From the NCBI GenBank assembly GCA_949316235.1, contig OX438743.1, positions 38,161,242 through 38,225,241 on the forward strand: 64,000 nucleotides of DNA, given 5' to 3'. The notes beneath the pieces are model-generated. The model was not told the DNA's origin, did no database searches, and was given only the letters and a program-made list of their open reading frames with translations. Source of the stretch: Oegoconia quadripuncta. Its lineage: Eukaryota > Arthropoda > Insecta > Lepidoptera > Autostichidae. Position numbers and translations under genes: made by a program. Below, one piece after another: positions 12,111 to 23,303 of this stretch. Position 1 is the stretch's first letter, and each line of letters starts with the position of its first letter.

Positions 12111-12949
12111 ATCCATTAAATTTAATTAAGGTTAATCCATTAAAACTTGTAATAACATACATTTCTTTTCTCAGAGAATACCGCCACGCCTTGCTGTAAA
12201 TTATTCGGCCTACAGAAAGCTATAGAGTACCTAAAATCCGAGATAAATCTGCCTAAGCAATTGTGTTATTGGCAGGGTATTTTGTAGGTCACCGAGTAAG
12301 CTAAATATCGCAATGCCTACAGCCAATACATCACTGTCAGTAGTACCCAGAACGGCGACTGTTCCGATCCCTTATTTACATACGGGACTTACTTTTCCTG
12401 CTTTTATTTTATCGGTTTTACGAATCAAAGCGTGAGCGCGGGATTGTTTGTTTTTTATTTGTTATTGTTTGAATTAAACAGTGAATTGGCGATCTTTTTA
12501 CACCTAATCTGTTTATCTATCAAGCCGGGAATCGAAAGGAAAACCATAATAATCTTATGTGTAATTGGCTTCATATACATATCTAGTATATCAACAGCTG
12601 AAACCAGATATTTTGGAACACTTTTGTATTTAAGGCATATATCGAGTACCTATTATCCTTATGTAGTACGTTTTACTTTAAATGTTCTTAAAAATGTCAC
12701 TCGTTTAGCTTGCATGAAGCTTACTGTATGTCCGTCTGTAGACTATAAGCAGGTCCGGCTCATACAAAATCCAGGGGGTACAAGATTATAGCACTTTCAG
12801 ATTTGAGCTAACCTCGCATAAAAAATCAATTGTTTGCGGTCAATATTCACTAACTTGGCGCTTCTATTTTTTGTTTCTCTAAGTTTTACACTTCTTAAGT
12901 TGGTGTACGAGGGGTTGAGTACTTACCTAGGCATGTTGATGGACTGTAA

Positions 12950-13098
12950 GGCCGTATTAATAACCGTTCTCAAGATTGAGATGACCTTAAGTTGAAGCTT
13001 AAGAATCTGTTGCACATTATAACAGTATCAATAAAAGTAGCATTGAGGTGGACTGAATGGGACGAGATCTCAATCTCAAGATCGATTTACTAATACGA
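12950..13098. mobile_element. Short TIR element, GGCCCGTATTAATAAACC family
   Basis: Left terminus GGCCGTATTAATAACCGTTC, right terminus in complement near 13085-13098. Same ends as the longer elements, but only about 150 bp. It lies directly beside the next copy. Confidence 0.6.
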
Positions 13099-13104
13099 TA
13101 GTAA

Positions 13105-13375
13105 GGCCCGTGTTAATAAACCATTCTCAAGATTGAGAACAGTCTTGTGACCGGTCTCAAGTAAACGTGTTGATTAATAAAGCTAACTTGCATACTCAAG
13201 CAGTAATCATTCATTCGCCGCTGAGGCGAATACTTGAGAAGTGATCTCAGCTGAGTAAACCTTAAGATTAGTTTATAAATTAGCACGTAGCTTGAGACAG
13301 CGTCAACTGCTTAAGACGCATCTCGATTGATACAGCCTCAAGACTTGTATTGAGATTGGTTTTTTAATACGGTCA
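13105..13375. mobile_element. TIR element, GGCCCGTATTAATAAACC family, long form
   Basis: Left end GGCCCGTGTTAATAAACC, right end TTTTTTAATACGGTC. The interior contains CATTCATTCGCCGCTGAGGC, shared with copies at 17.6 and 50.5 kb. No protein. A PIF/Harbinger-like or other 3-bp-TSD MITE is plausible but unproven. Confidence 0.65.
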
Positions 13376-13710
13376 TAAATGTTCGATGAGTATCTTAAGA
13401 TATCGATGGCGGTGCATCGTTTTTTATTAAGTTAATTTGAAACGAGCTACAAATCTACCTACCTACCTAGATTTATACCTACTTCTACCTGTATGTAATC
13501 TGGACGTCAATATAATATTAATTAACAAAATGTTATGTCGGGGCAACGCGGGCGTTGCTAGCGACGGGACGGTGCCAGCCTCTCGTGCCATATATCAAGG
13601 GTATAGGTTAATAGGATCCAAGGCGAATATCAGAATGACACTAGGCCCGATAACCTTAAATCTTTAAGTAATTACAGACCACTTACCATCACATAAATCT
13701 TAATATTAAA

Positions 13711-14113
13711 TTATGATCATGGAACCCGAGATGATTACTGGTGAAGAGTAAACATATGCATGGCCCTCATGCCACACAACTTGGCCCTCGCGTGCAGTCT
13801 GTGGAATTCCTCCTTGCTCAAATTCCATGATCAACGGATTCTTCCAAGCGTCGGTGATAGTAGGTAATCAGAGACACTCACGGTCGTTGATGTGTTAAGT
13901 GGAGCTCTGATTCCTTTTACGGCTGGTAGCAAAGTGCCTTCACATTTTGATGTGCAGACCTAATATATTACTGTACCTGTGGTCTAACTGTCATCACCGC
14001 GCCATTTCCGGTGATACCAGCGCCATCACGTTCACATCTTGTAGCAAACCGCGCACCATGGTATTCATGTGAACTTCGAAATTAATTCCGTCGCTAATTT
14101 ATCGCTATCCGTG
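13711..14113. repeat. Dispersed repeat Z, copy 1
   Basis: About 400 bp alignable by eye to 41108-41533 in the same orientation. Shared phrases include ACAACTTGGCCCTCGCGTGC, CTCCTTGCTCAAATTCCATG and CGCTAATTTATCGCTAT. No ORF and no TIRs noticed. Family unknown. Confidence 0.65.
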
Positions 14114-14118
14114 ACAAT

Positions 14119-14413
14119 GGTGTCAATTCGGATGTACACCAACTACACTAAACTGAACTGAACTGGACTGGAATGGACTGGACTGGACTGGACTGGACTG
14201 GACTGGGCTGGACTGGACTGGACTGAACTGAACTGAACTGAACTGAACTGAACTGAACTGAACTGAACTGAACTGAACTGAACTGAACTGAACTAAACTA
14301 AAACCAGTTTCGGAGTGATGCCGTCGCATCGTACTGCTCCAGGGAAAAAGAGACAGTACTACTTTAAAACTGGTTTTAGTTTAGTTTAATTGGTGTACAT
14401 CCTAATCGACACC
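14119..14413. mobile_element. TIR element carrying a pentanucleotide microsatellite
   Basis: Termini GGTGTCAATTCGGATGTACA and its near-complement at 14374-14413 (GGTGTACATCCTAATCGACA) form inverted repeats of roughly 40 bp. The interior is mostly the array of ACTGG and AACTG units (14148-14298), then about 80 bp of unique sequence. No coding capacity. No clear target duplication. Confidence 0.65.
14148..14298. repeat. Pentanucleotide microsatellite (AACTG/ACTGG)n
   Basis: About 30 units. Mixed ACTGG units form the left half and homogeneous AACTG units the right half. Any ORF across it is an artefact of the repeat (Ser-Val-Gln-Phe periodicity on the minus strand). Confidence 0.95.
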
Positions 14414-15021
14414 AGTTACGCATTTCCATATCTTTTTTTTCCTGTGTTTATTTATAATGTCTCATTACCATCTTGGATTTGTGTTAATAAAATAAATTGT
14501 GTTAAATGAAAAGGTTAGCATACAATGTAATACTGTATCTGTGGTTCTGCCTACTTTAGACACTAATGCATAGATTAAGCACATTTTTAATTACAATAAC
14601 AAAGATTTGTATTGTATTTGTTGAAACATGTTATTTTCCCGAACCATAGATTAATTTGTATGTTCTACAAATTTACGCAGGCTCTCTTCCATGTAGGTAT
14701 GCGTTTCGAGTGAAAGAAATCTCTCCTGGGTTTACTTAACTTATTGAATTTAAATATCGAAACGTTTTTGAAAAAAAAATCAACAAAATGTAATGTCGTA
14801 GCCTCCCCTGTTTACATTAGGTATTGCTACAAAGTATGTATACAGTATTGGAGGGAAATGTCCCTTATTGACAAAACGTGCTTTTTGCTTCGGCAAAATA
14901 TTATAAACGTAATCCTCCTTGAGAGGATTCAGTCCCTGAACAAGTTCTTGGAAAAATGAACGATTATTAATGTTTATTTTGGTTTATGGCGAATGTAGAA
15001 AATTGTGTTTTCAGAATCTTT

Positions 15022-15260
15022 GTACCTACACACAGCGCCATCTAGTTCCACACTAAGCAACTAGACTTGTATTATGGATACTAAATGGTTGATAAACTAC
15101 ACAAATACATTTATTTTTGTAAATAAATACTTACATATAAACATACATAACTCGGAAATTATCCGTATTCTGTATTCATTATACAAATATAACACCCTAG
15201 CGGGTTTCGAACCCGTGACCTTTTGGTATAGCAGTCAGAGTTTCTAATAACAAACAGGTC
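15022..15260 (-). mobile_element. Family B tRNA-derived SINE
   Basis: Complete minus-strand copy: 3' end ACAGCGCCATCTAGTTCCAC, body, B box GGGTTTCGAACCCGTG in plus orientation, and head complement ending near AACAAACAGGTC. Confidence 0.87.
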
Positions 15261-15377
15261 AATATGCGTAGACGGCACCAACCATAATGACGCAACGTCG
15301 GAATTCCTGTCGTTTCAACTTTTTCAAAAATTCCATATTTAAAAATCAAATGAATATATAAATAACGATACGATCAT

Positions 15378-15615
15378 GACGACCGGTGTAGTGGATAGTG
15401 ACTCTGTCGTTTACAGGTTGCGGGTTCCAATCCCGCGAGTCGTGGATGTCTATATAAATATTTATGTAAGTTTATCTATTGTCTCTGCCTACCCCTACGG
15501 GAAACAGGCGTGACTTTATGTATATTTGTATCTGTTGTCTAGTATCCATAGTACAAGCTTTTCTTAGTTTAGGACTAGATGATTGGTGTACCCAAGTATC
15601 CGAATTAATAATAAT
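15378..15615 (+). mobile_element. Family A SINE, rearranged copy
   Basis: Head GACGACCGGTGTAGTGGATA and B box GGTTCCAATCCCGCGAG are present. The middle is altered and contains TCTGCCTACCCCTACGGGAA, a phrase not found in other copies. The 3' end is typical (GGACTAGATGATTGGTGTA). Confidence 0.8.
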
Positions 15616-15754
15616 ACATTGAAAATTTAGAAAACCCCCCTGCAATATTTATTGAACAAGTTTATTACATCATCCAGGTAGACCTAGACCAAAGGAATAA
15701 AAGCTAAACGGGGTTAAAATTAGCATGATTAATATTGTAGTTATATGACCATTT

Positions 15755-15835
15755 TACTTAATTTTTTAGGGTTTCGTAGCAATGAACCCTTAAGTTTCGT
15801 CATGTCAGTCTGTCCGAGACTTAGCTCAGAGGCTC
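15755..15835 (+). repeat. Dispersed repeat fragment (GGGTTTCGTAGCAATGAACC)
   Basis: Contains a small internal palindromic phrase GGGTTTCGTAGCAATGAACCC. Strings of this kind recur in lepidopteran DNA as far as I recall. No further copy was noticed here. Confidence 0.35.
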
Positions 15836-15861
15836 TTAGTACTAGGTGCTGTTTGATAAAG

Positions 15862-15995
15862 GTAGAACATACCCTGGATTAAGATACAGGATATTTTTTT
15901 ACCCGATAAAGTGAGAAGTTGCGGGTTTAAAAAATAAACACGTCCGCGATAAAGTTATTCCACGCAGGCGGAGCCGCGGGGGGAAAGCTAGTCTA
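15862..15995 (+). repeat. Dispersed repeat P, 3' half
   Basis: From AGGTAGAACATACCCTGGAT through CGCGATAAAGTTATTCCACG to GGGGGGAAAGCTAGTC. The 5' half is absent. Confidence 0.65.
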
Positions 15996-16425
15996 TAATA
16001 ATAATAGTCTTGTATTACCTAAGTATCATAAATAAATGAGTGATTGAACTTTATACCACAGATATAGTTGATAGATCCCATACTTCCATGATAAGAAGTC
16101 GAGTCATCATCCAACTCAGTCTCTCATGTCTGTTCATGACGCATTTGTAGATATTGTTTAATTTCTTGTTAAATGATGCTGTTTTCACCAGTAGGGTCCG
16201 TCAGCTCGGCGCCAATGCCGCAGAGCCTTAATGAATGAGTGAGACGACCGTACCCCGCAGTGTCCTATTTAATAACATGTTTACCCTTAGCAGCCCTCCT
16301 GCACACCGAATAGAGCTTCATTTGGAAAAAAGGCTCCATACCGCTGATACGAGTATAACGGTTATCGCACCTGGGTGACCACTATTATACCCGGATGAGA
16401 TAATTATTCTAATAATTATTCTATT

Positions 16426-16486
16426 CCATTCTATTCTATTCTGTTCTGTTCTGTTCTGTTCTGTTCTATTCTATTCTATAGATAAA
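16426..16486. repeat. Pentanucleotide microsatellite (TTCTR)n
   Basis: Runs of ATTCT and GTTCT units in tandem. Confidence 0.92.
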
Positions 16487-17583
16487 AACTATCGCTGCCA
16501 GGAAAGTACTGCAATTCCTCGAAGTAGCAATCATGAGTTGCGACCTATAGGTTAGTGGCAATCACAACAGATCGGTTGCGGTCGCAGTGATACTGGGCTC
16601 TAATCACCTGCAATAGGCACACATACAACTAGAGCAATACCAAATACGGTTATCACAACACCGTGGTTATCACAACTCACAAATATTTTTGTATAGTTTA
16701 AAATGGTGTCTAGAAAACATTTTAATTGTTTAATTGACACTTAACAAATGTAATCCGTATTTGCAATAACCTATACTTGATTGATTATATTTTTATATTT
16801 GGTAAAGCGTAAAGTTTGACTAAAACTACGAAACACAAAAGAGGTCTACTCGTAAAACAATAAAAATCAAAACGCCTGATGCACTACGAAAATATTTTTT
16901 CATATCATGTAAATAATAATAATTACGACAGTGAACACAGAAAATAACTGATGAAAAATGATACGAGCGCTTCAGCAAAATTAATAATTTTAAAAATTAA
17001 TTTAAAAAATTAAAAATTAATAAAATAATTGTAATGGGTGAAGTCGGTTTATTTTTTTTTGTTAAAACATTTTTGACATAAGCAATACGTCTGATAAAAT
17101 ATCCCTAACATTCCAATCTGGTATAAAGTTTGCAAATATTCGTTTCTGTGTAAGTGACATCCATCTGTAACCATGTCATTGCACGCCCGTCATAATAATC
17201 AACGTTATTTATTGACGGAACGAACCACCCTGTATTTAGGCTGGTCCAAGCAATCTCCCCTAAAATTAGGACTTGTTTTTCATTTAATTTTTCACCATGG
17301 ATCTAAAATATTTTAACAATAGAAGTGAGACAAGACTTTTTGTACCTTTGTGATATGGAATCCTAAAACTAAGCAAAAATAAATGATTTCTCGGCAGGTG
17401 TCACCCAGCCGAACTTGTTATGTGTAACTCGATGAACTAAATGAAAATCATTTGCAAATAAATTAATATTTCATTTCATATATTTCATAGCAACAACTGC
17501 TCAATTAGGATGTTAGTTCTTCTTATAATCAAGTGTAACAAAATGGCTGCTAACGCCTTGTATTTACCACATGATAAAAACCA

Positions 17584-17848
17584 TAATAATAAACCTAACT
17601 TGAGACCTGAAACGCTCGTGCTTACTCAAGCAGTATTCACTTGAGAGTTTCACGTATCAATAAACGGAACTCAAGACTATCATTCATTCGCCGCTGAGGC
17701 GAATACTTGAGAAGTTATCTCAGCTGCGTAGACCTCAAGATTGGTTTATAAATTAGCAAGGAGCTTGAGATATCCTCAACTGTTTAAGACGCATCTCGGT
17801 TGATACAGCCTCAAGACTTGTATTGAGATTGGTTTATTAATACGGGCC
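17584..17848. mobile_element. TIR element, GGCCCGTATTAATAAACC family, left end eroded
   Basis: Interior matches 13105-13375 and 50511-50842 (CATTCATTCGCCGCTGAGGC, AAGACGCATCTCGG). The right end ATTAATACGGGCC is intact, whereas the left end keeps only AATAATAAACC. Confidence 0.65.
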
Positions 17849-18109
17849 TTAGACTGTTGTGACAGACAGAGATGAGTCTTCTGGAATTTTAAACAATTAT
17901 CCCAAAAACTATCGTTAATGGGGAAGCCATTTGAAAATTATTGGAAAATCTCTTCAATCTATTTTGAAATGGAATGATATAATTGTCGATAATCAAAACT
18001 CATCTAAATTATGTGGTCATTGATAGCCAATCCTAATCTAAAACAGGTTAATAATTGTGTCGATTCGCTTGGTACCCACTTGAACTAAATTTCGAATAAC
18101 TAACTAGTG

Positions 18110-18440
18110 AACTCATCATCATCATATCAGACACAGGACGTCCACTGCTGAACATAGGCCATATAGAATCCAGAGCAACCGGTTCTACCGGACCGGTAGA
18201 ACCGGTTGAACCGGCCTGTATCCAGCGTTTTCCCGGGACCAGGTCGTCTGTCCACCTTGTGAGTAGACGTCCTACAATGGGCTTACCCGTGCGTGGTCTC
18301 CAATCGAGAACTTTAAATCCCCACCGGCCATCAGTTCTTCGAGCTGCGTGCCCTGCCGACTGCCGCTTCAACTTGCTAATCACTATAGCCTATGTCAGTG
18401 ACTTTCGTCCGCTTACGGATTTCTTCATTCCTTCCTTTTC
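18110..18440 (-). pseudogene. RTE-type LINE: C-terminal ORF fragment and 3' end
   Basis: The minus strand encodes GHAARRTDGRWGFKVLDWRP followed by GKPIVGRLLTRWTDDL, the C-terminal signature of RTE-clade endonuclease/reverse transcriptases known from moth genomes (consensus pattern RTDGRWG...RPPTRWTDDL). The RT and endonuclease domains are absent. The end of the element is marked by an (ATG)n-like tail, seen on the plus strand as CATCATCATCAT at about 18115-18126. A run of GGTTCNACCGG units at about 18178-18220 has expanded inside the reading frame. Non-functional. Confidence 0.7.
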
Positions 18441-18457
18441 ATAAATTCCTTGAAACG

Positions 18458-18770
18458 CCGAACCTCCGTGGCTCAAACAACATTGGGTTTACGATTCGGA
18501 GGTCGCGGGTCGATCCCCAGCGGGGTACATGTTTAAGTACTCGGTTTGGTTGGTTGGTGGTAGGGCATTTTAAATGTCCGCCTGGCTAGCTAACACCATC
18601 TTATCTAAATGTTAATAGCATTGTTGTGTTCCGGTTGTCAGAGATAAGATAGCCAGTCCCCCAAATGTGTTGGGGTTTCCGGGTCAGTACGCTTCCACCT
18701 TCGACCTCATCTTCACTTAACATCAGGTGTGATTGAGGTCAAGTACCAATCCGTTGTGCGTAAAAAAAAA
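18458..18770 (+). mobile_element. Family C SINE, near-complete
   Basis: Head CCTCCGTGGCTCAAACAAC (short internal deletion against the 11.3-kb copy), then the full body and 3' end TTGTGCGTAAAAAAAA. Confidence 0.87.
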
Positions 18771-19567
18771 GTTTCAGTGCCATAAACCATCTCTGGTAAC
18801 ACACTTTCGTCTTCAAGCACTATGGTATTTCGGACGAGAAGACGTTACGCAGTTTCCCGAAAGCTGCCCATCCAAGTTCAATTCGTCGATTGGCCACTCT
18901 CGAGAAGTTGAGCCTGTCTAGTCTGATCTCTTGTCCTACTAAACCAAACTAGAGGACAACCAGCAAATAAAAAAACGACATAATATTATAGTTCTGTCAT
19001 TTCATAAAGTCGGGGATAGGTTCTCAGCCATATTTGGTGGAAATCGGTTAAAAAGTATATAATTTAGCCTTTAACATAGTTGGTTTTATGAATGATATAA
19101 TCATTTTTATTTTCTGCGGGGTTTTCTAAATCTCGATTTAACCTTTGACGATGCTATTTTCAAAAAACTAAAGTGACTACATTATGTTGTCCCTTTTGTG
19201 CGCTCGTAGTCAAAAAAGGATAGACTGGCAAAAATCGATGCCATTGGCTCTCTATTAATATCCGCATTGGACATTAAACCTGGGCAAATCTGCTCATCGG
19301 TTTTAAGCTTTCAGAGGTTTCAGATCCATTTTACTAATTGCATACAGTGAAGTCATTGAGCTAAATGCATTCCCACCGCAGTACACAAAGCTCTCAGCTT
19401 AATATAGGTATATAACGGTAGGTAAATATTTTACAGATCTGTATAAATTTTTGTTTGAATTTTAGCTCTTGGTGTGAATGTATGGAAATGCCCAAAACAC
19501 TAAACAGACTAACTTAAAGTACTACCGCTACTAGTTATACTAACTTATGTGTAGTCTAATGACGAAC

Positions 19568-19858
19568 TAGCAGGGGCGGGTTCGATCCCCAGCGAGGTAT
19601 ATGTTTAGTACTCGGTGTGGTTGATGGTAGGGCATTTTAAATGTCCGCCTGGTTAGCTACCACCTTCTTATCTAAGTCTGCCGCCAAACAGCAATGTTAT
19701 TAGCATTGTTGTGTTCCGGTTGTCAGAGATAAGATAGACAGTCCCCTCAAATAAGGTGGGGATTCCGGGTCAGAACGCTTTCACCTTAGGCGTCATATTC
19801 GCTTAATATCAGGTGTGATTGAGATCAAGTGCAAACTCGTTCTGCATAAAAAAAAATT
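19568..19858 (+). mobile_element. Family C SINE, head-truncated
   Basis: Starts within the B-box region (GGGTTCGATCCCCAGCGAGG) and continues to TCTGCATAAAAAAAA. More diverged than the 18.5-kb copy. Confidence 0.83.
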
Positions 19859-20380
19859 ACCAGGCGATTGCTCTGCAATGGGCTAGTAACCATGGTGCTA
19901 AATTTTGGGCTAGCGTATCCATACAACGCTATGCGAAAGGTGCTACTAGCTGGTCTTTGCTCTGACCGTACAAGCCTTAGAACTCTGGTAAGGACTACTA
20001 AACAAACATATAAACCGGTTTTGCTTCAGCAACACTCCAATCTGTATATTCTGTCGTGAGGAGTAGGAAACTCCTATACACATCCTTATCGAGTGTTTTT
20101 TTTTTGTTTTTTGGTTTATTTATCCATAGAACGTTATATCAACAATCTTCACTATAAGACGCCTACGAAAACCTGTAAAGGTTCGTGTGTAGTGCGAATA
20201 AGGTCACTGACACGCCGCGTTATTAATTATCACAAAAGGTATGTGACGTAACTTAAATATATAAATACATAAAATAATGTGCGAAAGCAAGTAGACATGT
20301 GTCTCTCTATCGAAATAAAATTTGTTGGAAAGTCACTTCCTACATAGTTCCATCTATAAAGTACTTCTTCAATGCATTAA

Positions 20381-20612
20381 AATAAATAAATAAATATTGC
20401 GGACACTTACACCAATCATCTAGTCCCAAACTAAGCAAAGCTTGTGCTATGGATACTAGATAACCGATAAACATACATAAATATTTATATAAACATCCGT
20501 GACTCGGGAATAAATGTTCGTATTCATCACACAAACACTTACCCCTCGCGGCATTCCAACCAGCAACCGTCGGTTTCGCTGACAGGGTCACTATCCACTA
20601 CACCAGCCACAC
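20381..20612 (-). mobile_element. Family A tRNA-derived SINE
   Basis: Full minus-strand copy. The B box is mutated (GCATTCCAACC in plus orientation), so an internal polymerase III promoter is probably dead. Confidence 0.85.
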
Positions 20613-20792
20613 TAAAAGTCATGTCAGACCAGAGCACGGTAAACTGTTCGCCCACCGGGATCATCAGCAGGCGCAGTAGCCAGTGCCTAGCGTACGAATT
20701 TTAACCCAAGGGAATGGCTTAATAGATCTGCAAAGGTCACAGTTCGTAATAGCGGGATACTAACCCGGCCGGCCCGCTCTAAAATATTAATC

Positions 20793-21021
20793 TAACTAAT
20801 ATTAGAAATGCGAAAGTTCAGATGTTTGTTTGTTTGTTGCTCAATCACGGCGAAACGGATGAACGTATTTGGATGAAATTTGGTATATAGATAGAACATA
20901 GCCTGGATTAAGACATAGGATAATTTTCATCCCGATAAAATGAGTAGGTCCCGCGTGATAAACAATTTTCCACGATCAAGTTATTCCATGCAGGCGAAGC
21001 CGCGGGCGGAAAGCTAGTAAT
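20793..21021 (+). repeat. Dispersed repeat P, full copy
   Basis: From CTAATATTAGAAATGCGAAA to GCCGCGGGCGGAAAGCTAGT. Contains CGGCGAAACGGATGAACG and CTGGATTAAGACATAGGAT. Non-coding. Confidence 0.7.
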
Positions 21022-21184
21022 GTATAATCTCAATAGCAGTATTCCTCATTTCATGGGATGATTTACACTAACGATCACACCGTTATCGAACGCAGATATT
21101 TGGGAAGAGGGCGAAATTTAAAAATACTGGTTGTAGAAACATTGCTCATCATTTTATGACCCTCAAACTTCATGAAGAACCATT

Positions 21185-21420
21185 TTAATTACATTCATAA
21201 CGTCACCTTTATCCCAAATGGGATGATAAGGGATATTCCAAACATTAGTGGTTGGGTGTTCCAAAAGTTAGTATGCTTGAAACAAATCTATAAATGTTAT
21301 TTTGGTGGAAAGTTCCTTAGTCGCGTTTTACGACACCCCCGGGAAAAAAAGATGTGGTCGTTCTACTCTTTTTACATGCCGAAACCACACAGCATAACCA
21401 TTTTATGAATGAACCTTGTA
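21185..21420 (+). repeat. Dispersed repeat W (TGGAAAGTtCCTtAGTCGCG)
   Basis: Contains GGGATATTCCAAACATTAGT, GGGTGTTCCAAAAG, GTTTTACGACACCCCCGGGA and GCCGAAACCACACAGCATAA. The same phrases, in either orientation, appear at 34245-34330, 43190-43330, 43890-44065, 50050-50180, 50945-51085 and 59090-59160. Unclassified. Confidence 0.6.
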
Positions 21421-21451
21421 AATATATTACCTTAATAACTGTTCATAAAAA

Positions 21452-21692
21452 AAAATCTAACTAATAATAAAAAAGCGAAAGTTTGGATGTTTGTTTGTTT
21501 GTTGCTCAATCACGGCGAAACTGATGAACGGATTTGGATGAAATTTGGTATATAAGTAAAAAATACCCTGGGTTAAGACATAGGATATTTTTTAACCCGA
21601 TAGAGTGAGTAGTTCCCGCAGGATAAACAAATTAAAGATATCCGCGATAACGCTATTCCACGCAAGCGAAGCCGCGAACGGTAAGCTAGTAA
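21452..21692 (+). repeat. Dispersed repeat P, full copy
   Basis: From CTAATAATAAAAAAGCGAAA to GCCGCGAACGGTAAGCTAGT, about 430 bp downstream of and in the same orientation as the 20.8-kb copy. Confidence 0.7.
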
Positions 21693-22056
21693 ATAATAAA
21701 AGTTTAAAATTACACCAAAGGAAACAACATCTGGTGACAGTTAACCGACTTAACTCAATTGTTCAGGTGCACGGCATAAAGAAATTGGGGCGAATGAGTA
21801 CCTTCCTCCCTAGTTATTACAGCCGGGATGAGCGCCCTGGGCAATTACCGCCACCCGACGCCACTCGCTGTCCATTAAGCAGTGCTTCCTACCACTGCAT
21901 CATACCCATTATGCTATTTAAAATTAGAAAACCGGAGTGCACAAAACAATTAACCTATAAATAATGTTAGGAGATGTAGTTTAAGTTGACAGCCGACGGT
22001 TAGCAACATAATAAAATTTAAAAATTTGAAAACCTCCAATAAAACCAACGTTAATA

Positions 22057-22437
22057 TTGGGTTTTTACCTATGAAATTGGAGTTTTTTTTCTTCGTTAAT
22101 CATATGTACCAATTCCTGCAATTTTCAAAGCTATATCCATATGTTTCACATTAAATATTTTTTAATATCTGAGCTAAATCACATAATAAAAAAATTTTAA
22201 CAGAGCTCTTCTCATGTGCTTCCCATAATCATTTCTTAGATTCGCTGAAACTTTTATAAAGCTTTTACTTTTAAAAATCAACGCTGCCTATACTTAACTT
22301 GTTATCCGATAATACCACAAAGTTTAGCTAAATTTGAATTTGCCGTTCCCAAAGAAAAATCAAAAATGTTTGTATGGAGAAAACAGTCTCAATGAAATTC
22401 TTCATACAAAACGCCAATTTCATAGGTAAGGACCTAA
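22057..22437. mobile_element. Mariner-type MITE, copy 1
   Basis: 381 bp. The right terminus is the complement of TTAGGTCCTTACCTATGAAA, and the left is a diverged form (TTGGGTTTTTACCTATGAAA). The dinucleotide TA flanks both sides (22055-22056 and 22438-22439), as expected for Tc1/mariner targets. The interior has no transposase. It is largely the same as the reverse complement of 61263-61681 (shared phrases around AAGTTTAGCTAAATTTG and AACTTTTATAAAGC). Confidence 0.8.
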
Positions 22438-22679
22438 TATCATCCCGATAAACCAAACCAACTGTGTAGGCTATAATTCAAATCTATTTCCATCAGACAT
22501 GACTAAGAACCTATTTCCGAGTTAAATCATAAATATTAAAAAAAAAATACAAAACCCTCGAAAGACATACCTACTGATATACATCCGGACAACACACGCA
22601 CATACATACGCACATAAAACGACGTCGAAGACGTCGTATTTCGTCGGGGGCTAAAAGAAGTTCAAGTGCGAATTGGATT

Positions 22680-22850
22680 CATGCTTTATTTCATAACTTT
22701 TTACCCGATTGCCCAAGAAAGGAGGGTAATGTTTTTCGAGTGTAGATTTCTATGTTACCTCCTGTAGCCTAAACGGCTTCACCGATATCGAAGTGCTTGG
22801 TGTTATTAGATTCGTCTTGATTCCTGGAGTGTCATAGGATTACATTTAAT
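22680..22850 (-). repeat. Dispersed repeat Y fragment
   Basis: Contains AAAGGAGGGTAATGTTTTTC and TTGATTCCTGGAGTGTCATA. Complementary versions lie at 52490-52640 and 53852-54235. It ends against a family C SINE body. Confidence 0.5.
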
Positions 22851-23053
22851 TTTGGTTGGTGGTAGGGCATTTTGAATGTCCGCCTGGCTTGCTTGTGTGT
22901 GTGTGTGTTGTGTTCCGGTTGTCAAAAATAAGATAACCAGTCCCCCAAATGTGTTGGGGTTTCCGAGTCAGTACGCTTCCACCTTCGACCTCATCTTCAC
23001 TTAACATCAGGTGTGATTGAGGTCATGTACCAACCCGTTGTGCATAAAAAAAT
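22851..23053 (+). mobile_element. Family C SINE, 5'-truncated
   Basis: Begins TTTGGTTGGTGGTAGGGC and lacks the tRNA-like head and central part, with a (GT)n patch at 22903-22918. 3' end GTTGTGCATAAAAAAA. Confidence 0.82.
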
Positions 23054-23152
23054 AAAAAATAATAAGTCCAATATGGCGCCCGCAAAATGCAATATATGCT
23101 GTCGGATTGTTTGGTTTTTAAATATTTAAATAGTTATTTTGTCGCTGAGAAA

Positions 23153-23303
23153 ATGGATTACGCATACCACGCAGCTCCTCGGGTACGCGGTTATGTGGGA
23201 CTCCCCGAACATGTGCCCCCAGACGTATCCATCAAGTACACGAGAAGGTTGTCTGACGTCGCACCCGACGGTGTCGTACCTAACATCACCCTGAGGGCGG
23301 AGT
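23153..23303 (+). CDS. Candidate first coding exon (weak)
   Basis: ATG at 23153 in the context GAAAATGG opens 50 codons (MDYAYHAAPRVRGYVGLPEH at the start) up to a perfect donor-like AGT|GTGAGT at 23303/23304. The composition is more coding-like than the surroundings. However, the last third overlaps a region with inverted-repeat structure (23240-23500), and the donor string is itself the start of one arm (23301-23353). The splice signal may therefore belong to a MITE. No recognised family and no partner exon found. Confidence 0.25.

Larger units (their letters stand above)
10445..12945. other. No supported gene outside the listed SINEs
   Basis: 10445-11285 and 12115-12945 contain no recognisable motif. 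The 119-codon ORF at 12432-12791 has no family resemblance and AT-driven composition. Confidence 0.45.
16490..20380. other. Gaps between repeats without genes
   Basis: 16490-17580, 17855-18105, 18775-19565 and 19860-20380 hold no coding evidence. 19020-19090 carries a phrase (CAGCCATATTTGGTGGAAAT) that recurs near 35105, suggesting another old repeat. Confidence 0.45.

Noticed and set aside
12432..12791. 119-codon ORF with hydrophobic start
   Set aside because: AT-rich composition, no splice or family evidence; probably chance.
14123..14329. 68-codon ORF of repeated SSVQF units on the minus strand
   Set aside because: A direct translation of the pentanucleotide array; no start context or conservation expected.
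18178..18222. Palindromic GGTTCTACCGGACCGGTAGAACC as a regulatory site
   Set aside because: It lies inside the RTE C-terminal fragment and looks like an expansion of a GGTTCNACCGG unit.
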